Source: a virus
Strand: one strand, 5' to 3'
DNA: 38,357 bases
IMG/VR virus record: IMGVR_UViG_3300036761_000511
Span: 1-38,357 of that record
In this document: positions 17,801-25,176 of the stretch, in pieces
Layout of the letters: each line of letters starts with the position of its first letter
Numbering within the stretch: position 1 is the stretch's first letter
The notes under the pieces: generated by a model
Seen by the model: the letters and a program-made list of their open reading frames with translations, nothing else
The model's database searches: none
Told to the model about the DNA's origin: nothing
Made by a program: the position numbers and the translations under genes

Positions 17801-18154
17801 GTGCCACAGGGAAAAATCTACCTCGACACCACGGGGGACATTACGGCGACAATCGAGCAGGGTTCCGTTCCGGTTCCTGGATCGACCGTCACAGCACTGA
17901 CGCTCACGATCCGCAATCGCGACACAAACAATACGGTGGTCAATGGCCGGAACGCATCGGCGCTGACGCCCATTGCTACCTATCTGGATGAGAGTGGCAA
18001 GCTGTCAATCCCTCTTCTTCCGGCGGACAATATACTGATCGATGCCACTAAGCACGAGGAAACGCATCGGGTGATTGTGAAGTGGACATACACCGGCGGG
18101 GCCAAGGGTCTTCTTGCCGAAGACTACAACGTACAGAATCCCGAGGTCGTGTAG
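17801..18154 (+). CDS. Tail accessory protein, beta-rich
   Basis: The 117-residue product starts at GTG 17801 immediately after the previous stop, behind AAGGAGATTGGGGG. The sequence alternates strands (KIYLDTTGDITATIEQGSV, ALTLTIRNRDTNNTVVNG, HRVIVKWTYTGGAKGLLAED). It resembles small Ig-like or BppU-like N-terminal modules near tail fibres, but I do not recognise the family with certainty. Context suggests a structural part of the tail tip. Confidence 0.6.
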   Translation: MPQGKIYLDTTGDITATIEQGSVPVPGSTVTALTLTIRNRDTNNTVVNGRNASALTPIATYLDESGKLSIPLLPADNILIDATKHEETHRVIVKWTYTGGAKGLLAEDYNVQNPEVV

Positions 18155-18163
18155 GGGGAGCAC

Positions 18164-18472
18164 ATGCAGAACGGAAACGGCATCTGGAAGATGGCAACGG
18201 CTGCGCTGATTACGGGCGCGGTCATGATGATGGTGGGTTGGCAACTTGGCGTCTCGCGAAACGACGCGATCCTCGCACAGAACTCGATGATCTTCGCACA
18301 ACTGAAAGAGACTGACAGCGGGTTGCTGAAAATAGTAGAGTCGCTCCAGTTGCAATCAGATGCGCTGCGTTCATCTATCGCCACCACCAATTCAAACGTC
18401 GCGGTGCTTCAAACAATCGCGACACGCAATTCGATGTTGATTGAAAGACTCAGGGATTCGTTTGGGAGGTAG
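18164..18472 (+). CDS. Membrane-anchored coiled-coil protein (spanin- or lysis-type)
   Basis: The 102-residue product has one N-terminal membrane helix (MATAALITGAVMMMVGWQLG, residues about 9-28) followed by a helical periplasmic or cytoplasmic domain with heptad character (LLKIVESLQLQSDALRSSIA, then NVAVLQTIATRNSMLIERL). This is the layout of an inner-membrane spanin or a holin regulator. The lipoprotein at 19941 could be an outer partner, but the two are 1.5 kb apart, unlike classical Rz/Rz1. GGGGGAG precedes ATG 18164. Confidence 0.6.
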   Translation: MQNGNGIWKMATAALITGAVMMMVGWQLGVSRNDAILAQNSMIFAQLKETDSGLLKIVESLQLQSDALRSSIATTNSNVAVLQTIATRNSMLIERLRDSFGR

Positions 18473-18473
18473 T

Positions 18474-18791
18474 ATGCCAGTTGACAGCACGACAGTAGCA
18501 GTCTTCACGCGCATGGGCGAGTTGTTCGGATTGCCGATTGGCTGGTTCGCAGCCGGGATCGGCACCACGTGGGGGTTGATCAACACAATCAAGACGCTGG
18601 CCCCGAACCTGATTCAGTCTGTGTGGTATCCGGTTGTGGGGTTTGTGTGGGCGGCGCTCTACTGCTACCTATCGTTGGGCCCATCGTGGTCAACAATTGT
18701 CGTCGGTACGGTTCTGATATTTGGCTTGCAATGGATCGCTTGGATCGGCGCGAAGAAGGCGGCAGTCGCCAAGGGAATTAGAAGCGCATGA
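18474..18791 (+). CDS. Holin-like membrane protein
   Basis: The 105-residue product starts at ATG 18474, 4 bases after GGGAGG. Three hydrophobic segments are visible: about residues 14-35 (LPIGWFAAGIGTTWGLIN), 45-64 (VWYPVVGFVWAALYCYLSLG) and 68-87 (WSTIVVGTVLIFGLQWIAWI), with a basic C-terminus (KKAAVAKGIR). Size and topology are those of a class I holin, which permeabilises the inner membrane to free the endolysin. Alternatively it is another tail-adjacent membrane protein; the endolysin is 6 kb downstream. Confidence 0.6.
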   Translation: MPVDSTTVAVFTRMGELFGLPIGWFAAGIGTTWGLINTIKTLAPNLIQSVWYPVVGFVWAALYCYLSLGPSWSTIVVGTVLIFGLQWIAWIGAKKAAVAKGIRSA

Positions 18792-19249
18792 TCATCACAG
18801 TAATCATCTTTGTTGTCGTGGCGGTTGTGATGTGGTTCTTGTGGCCAGTCACGCAACCGCCTGCGCGTCGCAAGTATCACCATTACAGCTACCGGGTTGG
18901 AAGACCCAGAAGAAAGGCAAGGTTCATCATGTTGGAACTCAGTTGCACGAACGAAGAGAAGGTGCCGGTCAAGATCACGCCGATAACAACCACGGGGAGG
19001 CCATCCAAGATTCAAAGCGCGTCGCTTGTCGTTACCGCCCAGAATGGGTACGGGACGGTTGAATTGATCGACGACTCCTCCTTCTACGTTGTCAGTGGCG
19101 ACGATCCGGGCGACACGGAATATCTGGTCTGTGGCGATGCAGACCTCGGCGAAGGCGTGACAACCATCAGTGACATCGTGTTGCTACGTGTTGCCGGTGC
19201 CAGTGCCGCCAATCTCGGTTTGTCGGCTGGAGCGGCGGTGCCGAAATGA
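18788..19249 (+). CDS. Membrane-tethered Ig-like phage protein, possible dual start
   Basis: The 153-residue product begins with a membrane helix (MIITVIIFVVVAVVMWFLW) and a basic linker. A second ATG at 18929, preceded by AAGG, would give a soluble 106-residue form. That part (MLELSCTNEEKVPVKITPI, IDDSSFYVVSGDDPGDTEYL, DADLGEGVTTISDIVLLRVA) matches a small Ig-like family I recall from many environmental phages, usually without a membrane helix. So either the helix is a new fusion, or two products are made. Role unknown. The start overlaps the holin-like gene by 4 bases. Confidence 0.65.
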   Translation: MIITVIIFVVVAVVMWFLWPVTQPPARRKYHHYSYRVGRPRRKARFIMLELSCTNEEKVPVKITPITTTGRPSKIQSASLVVTAQNGYGTVELIDDSSFYVVSGDDPGDTEYLVCGDADLGEGVTTISDIVLLRVAGASAANLGLSAGAAVPK

Positions 19250-19581
19250 ACACGGTTGACGATTTCGTTTTACTCGTGAAAACACGGCTGGCCGCGACCT
19301 ACGGCGAGCTGGTGGCGGCGCGGGGATTGGCCGCAATCGCCAAGCTCTTCGGCCCGGTCATCAAGACGGTTGAGGAAGTGGCGCTGGAAGGCGTGAAGCT
19401 GACCGGTGCGGAGAAGAAAGAAGCGGCGGTCGCGGTCCTGAATGAGTTGATCGACATTCCTCTGCTGCCTGAGTGGATCGAGGCCAAGGTCATCAGCTTG
19501 GTGATCGACGCAGTGGTCGAGGGCTTCAACTCGATCTTCTCGAAGCTCTGGATCAAGAAAGCCGAGCCGGTAGTGCTATGA
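19246..19581 (+). CDS. Small helical protein in the tail-lysis region
   Basis: The 111-residue product is not firmly recognised. The C-terminal half (GAEKKEAAVAVLNELIDIPL, PEWIEAKVISLVIDAVVEGF) resembles a helical protein seen near holins and phage lysis genes, and superficially the tail half of the LL-H type holin family, but no strong membrane helix is visible. It overlaps its neighbours by 4 bases at both ends, so it is co-translated with membrane proteins on both sides. Confidence 0.55.
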   Translation: MNTVDDFVLLVKTRLAATYGELVAARGLAAIAKLFGPVIKTVEEVALEGVKLTGAEKKEAAVAVLNELIDIPLLPEWIEAKVISLVIDAVVEGFNSIFSKLWIKKAEPVVL

Positions 19582-19847
19582 AGCCCAAGCGGGTGATCTA
19601 CTGGCTGCGGCTACGCTGGGCCTACGGCCATGCGTGGCTCCTGACGCGGGGGAAGGAGAACGTCTTCTGCCCGCTCGGGGCCGAGAACGAAACCACGTTC
19701 GCCAAGGCGAAGAAAGCCGCCCGCGCCTACTGCCGCGCGCGCTGGGAAGACCACGAAGAACTCTGCCAGTTGCGAATCTGCAATCTAAAGGGGCGCGTGT
19801 CCGAGGAAAACACCTATGGGCGCGATCCAAGGAGGTATCAGGGATGA
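19578..19847 (+). CDS. Unknown basic protein
   Basis: The 89-residue product starts at ATG 19578, overlapping the previous stop. It is rich in Arg, Trp and Cys (YWLRLRWAYGHAWLLTRGKE, AKKAARAYCRARWEDHEELC). No domain is recognised. The four Cys residues could bind a metal. It ends in an overlap with the next small zinc-ribbon gene, whose GGAGG site lies inside this gene. Confidence 0.55.
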   Translation: MKPKRVIYWLRLRWAYGHAWLLTRGKENVFCPLGAENETTFAKAKKAARAYCRARWEDHEELCQLRICNLKGRVSEENTYGRDPRRYQG

Positions 19848-20038
19848 TGCAGATGTGTCCGGTGTGCAAGAAAGAGATTGGCGGGAGTGGTTACGGCCCG
19901 TCTATCTGGCCATGCTCTGAAACCTGTTGGGAGAAATACGATGCTGACATTCGTAAGGATTGGGATCGCCGTATTGCTGACGGCTCTTGTGGCGCTGAGT
20001 GCGTGCCAGAAGAAAACGATCAACGCGGTAGCGCCTGA
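19844..20038 (+). CDS. Zinc-ribbon mini-protein
   Basis: The 64-residue product starts at ATG 19844, 8 bases after GGAGG (19831-19835); a second ATG follows directly. Cys pairs CPVC and CSETC (residues about 5-8 and 24-28) form a probable zinc ribbon, then a charged helix (EKYDADIRKDWDRRI). Such tiny zinc proteins in phages are often of unknown role, perhaps binding nucleic acid or protein. The 3' 98 bases also encode the start of the lipoprotein at 19941 in another frame. Confidence 0.55.
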   Translation: MMQMCPVCKKEIGGSGYGPSIWPCSETCWEKYDADIRKDWDRRIADGSCGAECVPEENDQRGSA

Positions 20039-20192
20039 TCGGCTGTCACTAAACGGGATCGGGATCAACGGCCACATGGACAAGATCAGTGGCCAGTGGA
20101 TCCCCGCATGGGGGTACATCGACGCCCAGGGCGACACGGTGTGCTGTTTCTGGACAGAGATTGAGGCAACGACAATCGCACGAGCGGAGTGA
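19941..20192 (+). CDS. Phage lipoprotein (possible outer spanin)
   Basis: The 83-residue product begins MLTFVRIGIAVLLTALVALS followed by AC: a signal peptide with lipobox LSAC, lipidated Cys at residue 22. GGGAGA lies 6 bases before ATG 19941. The mature part is short and without membrane helices, fitting an outer-membrane lipoprotein such as an outer spanin. It lacks the high proline content of Rz1. A superinfection-exclusion lipoprotein is an alternative. It overlaps the zinc-ribbon gene by 98 bases in a different frame. Confidence 0.6.
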   Translation: MLTFVRIGIAVLLTALVALSACQKKTINAVAPDRLSLNGIGINGHMDKISGQWIPAWGYIDAQGDTVCCFWTEIEATTIARAE

Positions 20193-20194
20193 CC

Positions 20195-20470
20195 ATGCCA
20201 TTAGCAGCAAGCAAGCAACTACAGACGTGTCTCAACGCATTCGCCCAGGCGATGGATCAAGTGACTGCGGCGAATGTGCGGATTCAACAGATTAAGGCGG
20301 CGGCGGTCGCGCACAGTCTCGGGGCGCTCATGCCCACTGGCGCGGCGACCGCGTTGAGTACATTGGCCGTCGATCTGGACGCTCTGACGAAACGCGCGGT
20401 AGTCGCGCAACTTAAGGCGCTCTACTCGCCGACACACGAGGGCAAGGCGCTACCGGGAGAGGTGGATTGA
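20195..20470 (+). CDS. Small helical protein
   Basis: The 91-residue product starts at ATG 20195, 7 bases after GGAG; an in-frame GTG at 20189 is also possible. It is almost entirely helical and Ala-rich (LQTCLNAFAQAMDQVTAANV, ATALSTLAVDLDALTKRAVV). No family is recognised. Position between lysis-type proteins and adhesins gives no clear role; a fibre chaperone or structural filler is possible. Confidence 0.5.
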   Translation: MPLAASKQLQTCLNAFAQAMDQVTAANVRIQQIKAAAVAHSLGALMPTGAATALSTLAVDLDALTKRAVVAQLKALYSPTHEGKALPGEVD

Positions 20471-20471
20471 C

Positions 20472-21011
20472 ATGGCGACAGGGACACTCATTCTCCCGAT
20501 CAGTGGGGCGATACCAGCCGACGGAACGTCTTACAACGCATTCCCGGCCATCAGCCTGCACACATCGACTGACGCTGACGATCCGTCGTTTCGCCGATTC
20601 GTCGCGGCGTTCGACGACACGGAAAAGGAAACAATTTCCTTTGGCTTCCGGCTTCCGGTGAATTGGGCCAGTGGCGGCGCGCTGAAGTTCCATTGGTATC
20701 CGGCGGGAACCAACTCTTCAAAGAATGTCGTCTGGCAAGCTGCCGTGCAGGCGGTCACTCCCGGCGACAGCACAGTGATGACATCACTGGACGCGGTGAA
20801 CGCGGGCGGGGGCTGGGCGTCAGTCACGACGGCCTGTCCGGGCACGATTGGATACCCGACCGTGTCGTCGATCACGCTGACGTTGTCGTCAGTGGCCGCA
20901 GGCGATTCGATGGCCCTGATCTTCCAGCGCGATCCCACCAACGGGAGTGACGACACCGTAGGCGACGTGATCATCATGGACGAATTTCACTTGGAGTACA
21001 CTACCACGTAG
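20472..21011 (+). CDS. Adhesin or fibre component, beta-sandwich type
   Basis: The 179-residue beta-rich product contains FGFRLPVNWASGGALKFHWY, NVVWQAAVQAVTPGDSTVMT and MALIFQRDPTNGSDDTVGDV, a pattern I recall from small phage fibre/appendage proteins of environmental phages. It starts one base after the previous stop. It is probably a trimeric beta-sandwich that decorates the tail tip or fibre. The family is not named with certainty. Confidence 0.62.
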   Translation: MATGTLILPISGAIPADGTSYNAFPAISLHTSTDADDPSFRRFVAAFDDTEKETISFGFRLPVNWASGGALKFHWYPAGTNSSKNVVWQAAVQAVTPGDSTVMTSLDAVNAGGGWASVTTACPGTIGYPTVSSITLTLSSVAAGDSMALIFQRDPTNGSDDTVGDVIIMDEFHLEYTTT

Positions 21012-21026
21012 TAACAGGAAGAATCT

Positions 21027-21896
21027 ATGAGCATCGTTCGATCAGACGCCACCATCGGACTCGCGATTCAATGCGGGGATGCTGCGGTCCAGATTCAGCC
21101 ACCGGTGACAATGGCGGCGTGGGCGCGCCTGAACGTTGACCCGGCAGATACGACGATCCGCGGCGTAGTTGATTTCACGACTCCAACGTTTTCCGCCGGT
21201 CTGATCGGATACAACTTCTTTCTCGTGTCATCGAAGTTCCGGGCGTATGTGAGATTAGCCACGGCACCTAATAGTTGGGCGACGGTGGCAGCTACGGCGA
21301 ACGCCACTGTCGGCAAGTGGTATCACTTGGCGCTTCGAGTGTTCGACACTGATCCAACTGCGGGCAATCGTATAGTAGAATTCTTTGTCGATGGAGTATC
21401 GCAAGGAACACACTCAACAGCGTTCGACATCGGTGACGACAACCCGCCTCCAGATATTCGGTATGCGACCAGCAACCTGATGCTCGGTCGATACATTTCC
21501 AATCTGAGCGAGACCGCAATACAGGATCTCGCAATTTGGAATGTGAAGTTGACCGACGCCGAAATCGCCTACATGGCGGGATCGCGTTCGCATTGGGCAC
21601 CGCTGGCGGTTGGCCAAGCGGCGACACTCCGCCCCTTCTGGCCGTTCGACGAAATGAACGATGAGCAAGAAGTGGGGAGCAGCCCCAAGGACTTCCAGAA
21701 TCGCGGCAAGATGCTGACGAATGTCTCTGATTTCTTCTATCCCGGCGGAACGGATAGTGGATCGACCGGGCACAAGACGCGCGGGCAGTCGATTCCGACG
21801 ATCTACGGGCCGGGCGCGCGGATGATCACGGTCAGTGCGCCAGCGGCGGCGGCACCATCATTCAGGGGTTTGGCTCTCTGCGGAGTGGGGGTATAA
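21027..21896 (+). CDS. LamG/concanavalin-like adhesin
   Basis: The 289-residue product has a clear LamG-type fold: VTMAAWARLNVDPADTTIRG, GKWYHLALRVFDTDPTAGNR, VEFFVDGVSQGTHS, LMLGRYISNLSETAIQDLAI and the closing WNVKLTDAEIAYMAG. Such domains bind sugars or act as structural sandwiches in tail fibres. The C-terminal 80 residues are Gly/Ser-rich and end near the fibre gene, which starts two bases later. AGGAAGA precedes ATG 21027. It probably contributes to receptor binding. Confidence 0.78.
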   Translation: MSIVRSDATIGLAIQCGDAAVQIQPPVTMAAWARLNVDPADTTIRGVVDFTTPTFSAGLIGYNFFLVSSKFRAYVRLATAPNSWATVAATANATVGKWYHLALRVFDTDPTAGNRIVEFFVDGVSQGTHSTAFDIGDDNPPPDIRYATSNLMLGRYISNLSETAIQDLAIWNVKLTDAEIAYMAGSRSHWAPLAVGQAATLRPFWPFDEMNDEQEVGSSPKDFQNRGKMLTNVSDFFYPGGTDSGSTGHKTRGQSIPTIYGPGARMITVSAPAAAAPSFRGLALCGVGV

Positions 21897-21897
21897 T

Positions 21898-24420
21898 ATG
21901 GCGGATAATTTTGTTGTGAATGCGGCCGCAGGCGGTGACACGTTTGCCGCTGATGAGATTGCAGCGGTCAAGCACCAGCGCGTGAAAGTTCAGATTGGTG
22001 CGGACGGCACGGCGACGGATGTGAGTACCGCGAATCCCATGCCGGTAAATGATGCCGGGGGTTCCCTTACCGTCGATGGAACCGTCGCCGTCACTGGAGC
22101 ATTGACGAATACAGAACTGAGGGCGACCGCAGTTCCAGTTTCTGGTCCTCTCACAGATACGCAATTGCGGGCAACCGCAGTGCCGGTTAGTGGAACGGTA
22201 ACGGCATCCGGGCCCCTCACGGATACACAACTCCGCGCGAGTGCCGTTCCGGTCAGTGCGGCTTCTCTGCCGTTGCCCACGGGCGCGGCAACGGAAACCA
22301 CGTTATCGGCATTGAACACAAAGGTCACGGCCTGCAACACGGGCGCAGTAGTGGTCGCTTCGGGCGCAGTTACAGCCGATACCGAGCTGACGACGGCAGA
22401 CCTGGACACTGGCGCGGGAACCGATACCCGCGCAGTGGTTGGTATCGTCGGGTCGAAATCCGGCGGCGCGCAACTCATCCCCGGTGACGCGACCGCTGGC
22501 CTGAAGATCGATCTTGGGGCCGACAATGATGTGACGATCACATCCGGTACCCTGACCGCGGTGACGACAATCACGAATGTTGTGCATGTCGATGACAATG
22601 CCGGTTCTCTCACGGTTGACAACGCGGCGCTTTCCGTTGTCGGCGGCGGTGCAGAGGCTACGGCGCAGCGAGTCACGATCTCCAATGATTCGACGGGGGT
22701 TTTATCCGTCGATGACAATGGCGGGAACCTCTCGATTGACGATGGTGGGAACTCGATCACGGTAGATCAGGCCACCGGGACTAATTTGCATGTGGTTGTC
22801 GATTCCGGTACGATCACAGTGAGTGGGGGCGGCGGGGATGGTGCGATCCTTGATGGGGTTTCATCTGCGATCAAAGCGACCGTTCTGGACTATACAAATT
22901 CCAATCCGCTCGCGGTGCGTCTGACTGATACCGCGGGCGATTATGTCGGGGCTGGCGCGGGAACGCAGTATACGGAAGATGCAGCAGCAGCAGCCGATCC
23001 CATTGGATCACAGTTGATATCGCGGCGTCGGGATTCGCTGTCAACCGAAACGACAACAGACGGTGATGTGACTGCGGTCAACGCGACCGCCAAGGGCGAG
23101 CTGTATGTTAAGCATGTCGATGCGATTCCAGTAACTGATAATGCGGGGTCGCTGACTATCGATGGCACGGTCGCGGTATCCTCAGTCGGTGGTACAGTCA
23201 CGGTTGCGGGGGCCGTCACCAATACTGTCCTCTCGGTTGTCGGTTCCGGAACGGAAGCAACCGCCCAACGAGTAACAATTGCGACGGATTCTACGGGCGT
23301 TCTATCTGTTGATGACAATGCGGGATCGCTCACTGTCGATGGTGCGGTCACGGTCAGTGGAACGGCGACAGTATCGCAAAGCACGGCGACCAATCTCAGA
23401 GCGGAGGTCGTCGGTCCAACCGCCGATGATGCGGCGAATCCAACGGCCAAGCTCGCCGTCCTTGCGGGTGTGGCGAATGCGGCCGCACCAACGAGGACAG
23501 AGAGCCACGTTGTCCCCCTGAGAACCAACCTCGCGGGTGATGTGGCGATCACGTTGGATGGCGAGACGCAAATCGGACAGATTGCCGACGGAGTGACACC
23601 CTCGATCAAGGCAACCGTGCTCGATCTGGCCAACAGCAATCCCCTCTCGGTCGTGATTGCGCATCCCGGTACGGGTGCGGCATTCGGCGCGGTGTTAATT
23701 TTAGGCGAGGATACATCGACAAAACTGGAAATAATTAATGGCGGCAGCGGCGGCCAGGCATTGACGGTTGCATCCGGGAGTGTTCCGCACGGCAACACCG
23801 ATTCCTCCCTATCCCCGACTCACGACGCCCCGATCAAGATCGGCGGCAAGGCGGCCTCCAGTGCGCCTACTCCCGTCACGGCTGGCCAGCGGGTCAACGG
23901 ATATTTCGATCTGAATGGCCGCCTGATAGTGCATGACGATCAGGCGATCCCGGCGGGCACAAACGCAATCGGAAAGCTCGCAGCAAATAGCGGCGTCGAT
24001 ATTGGTGACGTCGATGTGACCAGTCTGCCAGCGCTCGCGACGGGAACCAACACCATTGGCAACGTCGGCGCCGTGGCGATTGCGACCGGCGGGGCAACAT
24101 CCATCCATCTGGTCAGCGCCGGATCGGGAGACGCGACCAACGTCAAGGCGGGAGCGGGGAAATTACTCGGCTGGTACATCAGCAACACCAACGCGGCCGC
24201 GCGATATATCAAGTTCCACAATACGGTCTCGACGCCGACGCCAGGATCGGGGGTTGTCATGGCGTTCATGATCCCGGCTGGTGGGGCGGCGAATATGGGA
24301 TTTGGCGAAGGGATCGACTTCGCCACCGGGATCGCGTTCAGCCTGGTTACTGGCGCAGCGGACGCGGATACCACTGGCGTTGCTGCGAGTGAAATGATTA
24401 TCAATTTATGGTTCAAATGA
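21898..24420 (+). CDS. Long repetitive tail fibre / receptor-binding protein
   Basis: The start ATG 21898 (MADNFVVNAAAGGDTFAADE) is chosen over an upstream ATG because this N-terminus is a recurrent opening of phage fibre proteins and GGGGGTATA lies upstream. The 840 residues are low-complexity and beta-rich. Repeats include TDTQLRATAVPVSG-like units near residues 65-115 and TEATAQRVTI, STGVLSVDDN, GSLTVDG units at about 250-280 and 445-480. The C-terminus (GWYISNTNAAARYIKFHNT, AFMIPAGGAANMGFGEGIDF) is a compact head domain of a type common in such fibres. It is the probable host-range determinant. Confidence 0.8.
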   Translation: MADNFVVNAAAGGDTFAADEIAAVKHQRVKVQIGADGTATDVSTANPMPVNDAGGSLTVDGTVAVTGALTNTELRATAVPVSGPLTDTQLRATAVPVSGTVTASGPLTDTQLRASAVPVSAASLPLPTGAATETTLSALNTKVTACNTGAVVVASGAVTADTELTTADLDTGAGTDTRAVVGIVGSKSGGAQLIPGDATAGLKIDLGADNDVTITSGTLTAVTTITNVVHVDDNAGSLTVDNAALSVVGGGAEATAQRVTISNDSTGVLSVDDNGGNLSIDDGGNSITVDQATGTNLHVVVDSGTITVSGGGGDGAILDGVSSAIKATVLDYTNSNPLAVRLTDTAGDYVGAGAGTQYTEDAAAAADPIGSQLISRRRDSLSTETTTDGDVTAVNATAKGELYVKHVDAIPVTDNAGSLTIDGTVAVSSVGGTVTVAGAVTNTVLSVVGSGTEATAQRVTIATDSTGVLSVDDNAGSLTVDGAVTVSGTATVSQSTATNLRAEVVGPTADDAANPTAKLAVLAGVANAAAPTRTESHVVPLRTNLAGDVAITLDGETQIGQIADGVTPSIKATVLDLANSNPLSVVIAHPGTGAAFGAVLILGEDTSTKLEIINGGSGGQALTVASGSVPHGNTDSSLSPTHDAPIKIGGKAASSAPTPVTAGQRVNGYFDLNGRLIVHDDQAIPAGTNAIGKLAANSGVDIGDVDVTSLPALATGTNTIGNVGAVAIATGGATSIHLVSAGSGDATNVKAGAGKLLGWYISNTNAAARYIKFHNTVSTPTPGSGVVMAFMIPAGGAANMGFGEGIDFATGIAFSLVTGAADADTTGVAASEMIINLWFK

Positions 24421-24869
24421 TGATCCCCGGAACACTCAGAGAGTGGGCGATTCACGTCGCCCTGTCGAATCTCGGGCACCCCTACCGCTGGGGCGGGGAC
24501 GATCCGGTGGCGGGTTTCGATTGCTCCGGGCTGGTGATCCACTGCCTGCAATCGGTGGGGGTGCTGCCACAGAAGTTCGACACGACGGCGGCTGGGATCT
24601 TCGAGATGTGGCGGGCGGCTGGAAAGGAATTGCGCGTTCCGCCGTTCCCGCCTGGTGCGCTGGTGTTCTACTCGAGCTACCCGGACGCCGTGAGGATCCA
24701 CCACGTCGAAATGATCCTGAATTGTGATCTGTCGGTAGGTGCGGCCAGCGGCGGGAGCGCAACATTGACCGAGGCCGACGCCGTTCTGCAGAACGCATTC
24801 GTCAAGATTCGCCCGATGCTCGGACCCCACCGACCCCGGCACATTTTCTACGCCGACCCCTTTGGATAA
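24417..24869 (+). CDS. Endolysin, NlpC/P60 peptidase
   Basis: Cysteine peptidase that cuts peptidoglycan stem peptides. From ATG 24417 (overlapping the fibre stop; ATG 24408 is in frame and adds three residues) the product is 150 residues. It shows HPYRWGGDDPVAGFDCSGLV with catalytic Cys36, and HHVEM with catalytic His95/96. There is no signal peptide or membrane helix, so it would need the holin-like proteins to reach the wall. It is the last late gene and is followed by terminators. A role as a virion-associated ejection peptidase is also possible for this family. Confidence 0.85.
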   Translation: MMIPGTLREWAIHVALSNLGHPYRWGGDDPVAGFDCSGLVIHCLQSVGVLPQKFDTTAAGIFEMWRAAGKELRVPPFPPGALVFYSSYPDAVRIHHVEMILNCDLSVGAASGGSATLTEADAVLQNAFVKIRPMLGPHRPRHIFYADPFG

Positions 24870-24874
24870 CGTGC

Positions 24875-24991
24875 AGCCCCCCAGGTCGCACAAGGGCTGG
24901 CCTCGCGCGGGAGATTGCGCGGGGCCGGTTCGATTACAGGCCCACCACGGCACTTTCCCCGGTCGGCCCGACTCCAGAGTCGAACCAGCCC
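24875..24991 (+). ncRNA. Candidate structured RNA after the endolysin
   Basis: Three stems follow each other without a spacer: AGCCC/GGGCT (24875-24898), GGCCTCGCGC/GCGCGGGGCC with one G-T wobble and an 8-base loop (24899-24926), and GGTTCGATT/AGTCGAACC with one wobble (24927-24986). An alternative 7-bp closing stem, GGGCTGG (24894-24900) with CCAGCCC (24985-24991), is mutually exclusive with parts of these. It could be a 3' UTR structure that guards the late message, or a separate small RNA. It does not fold as a standard tRNA. Confidence 0.4.
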
Positions 24992-25017
24992 CCAAGCCGC
25001 TGAAATCCCCGCCAGGA

Positions 25018-25037
25018 CCCCCAAATGGGGGCGTTTT
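25018..25037 (+). terminator. Rho-independent terminator 1 for the late genes
   Basis: CCCCC (25018-25022), a four-base AAAT loop, GGGGG (25027-25031), then CG and TTTT. The stem is short but all G-C. It lies 148 bases after the endolysin stop. Confidence 0.65.
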
Positions 25038-25061
25038 GGTGGCTGGGGCTGCCACCATTTT
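25038..25061 (+). terminator. Rho-independent terminator 2, in tandem
   Basis: GGTGGC (25038-25043) and GCCACC (25051-25056) form a perfect 6-bp stem with a 7-base loop, followed by ATTTTG. It starts directly at the T-tract of terminator 1, so the two form a double stop between the late and early regions. Confidence 0.65.
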
Positions 25062-25098
25062 GCCACCATCAGCAATATGGTCGGTCGGGGTGAGGGCA

Positions 25099-25114
25099 TG
25101 TTTCACGTGGAACA
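25099..25114. promoter_or_regulatory. parS-like ParB-binding site
   Basis: TGTTTCACGTGGAACA matches the conserved bacterial centromere parS (consensus TGTTnCACGTGnAACA-like; CACGTG core flanked by GTT/AAC arms). The symmetry extends to GCA on the left and TGC on the right, 20 of 22 positions being palindromic. It lies in non-coding DNA just after the late terminators. In bacteria ParB with CTP loads at parS and spreads. No complete ParB with the parS-reading helix-turn-helix domain is encoded here; the ParB-like domain at 36628 lacks it. So host ParB is the likely partner. Confidence 0.75.
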
Positions 25115-25147
25115 TGCAAACCTCGTGCCAATCGGCCTGGGTTTATT

Positions 25148-25176
25148 TTGATGCTTTGCGTGAAAATGTGAAGATT
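25148..25176 (+). promoter_or_regulatory. Weak candidate early promoter
   Basis: TTGATG and AAGATT are separated by 17 bases within the only AT-richer stretch of the junction. The -10 match is poor (3 of 6). It is proposed mainly because the early operon must start between the terminators and 25236. Confidence 0.22.

Noticed and set aside
21898-24420. Diversity-generating retroelement target
   Set aside because: No reverse transcriptase and no template repeat were seen; the fibre repeats look like ordinary duplications.
24894-24991. tRNA gene
   Set aside because: A 7-bp outer stem and GGTTCGA motif suggested one, but no T-arm with a 7-base loop, no anticodon arm and no fitting spacing could be drawn on either strand.
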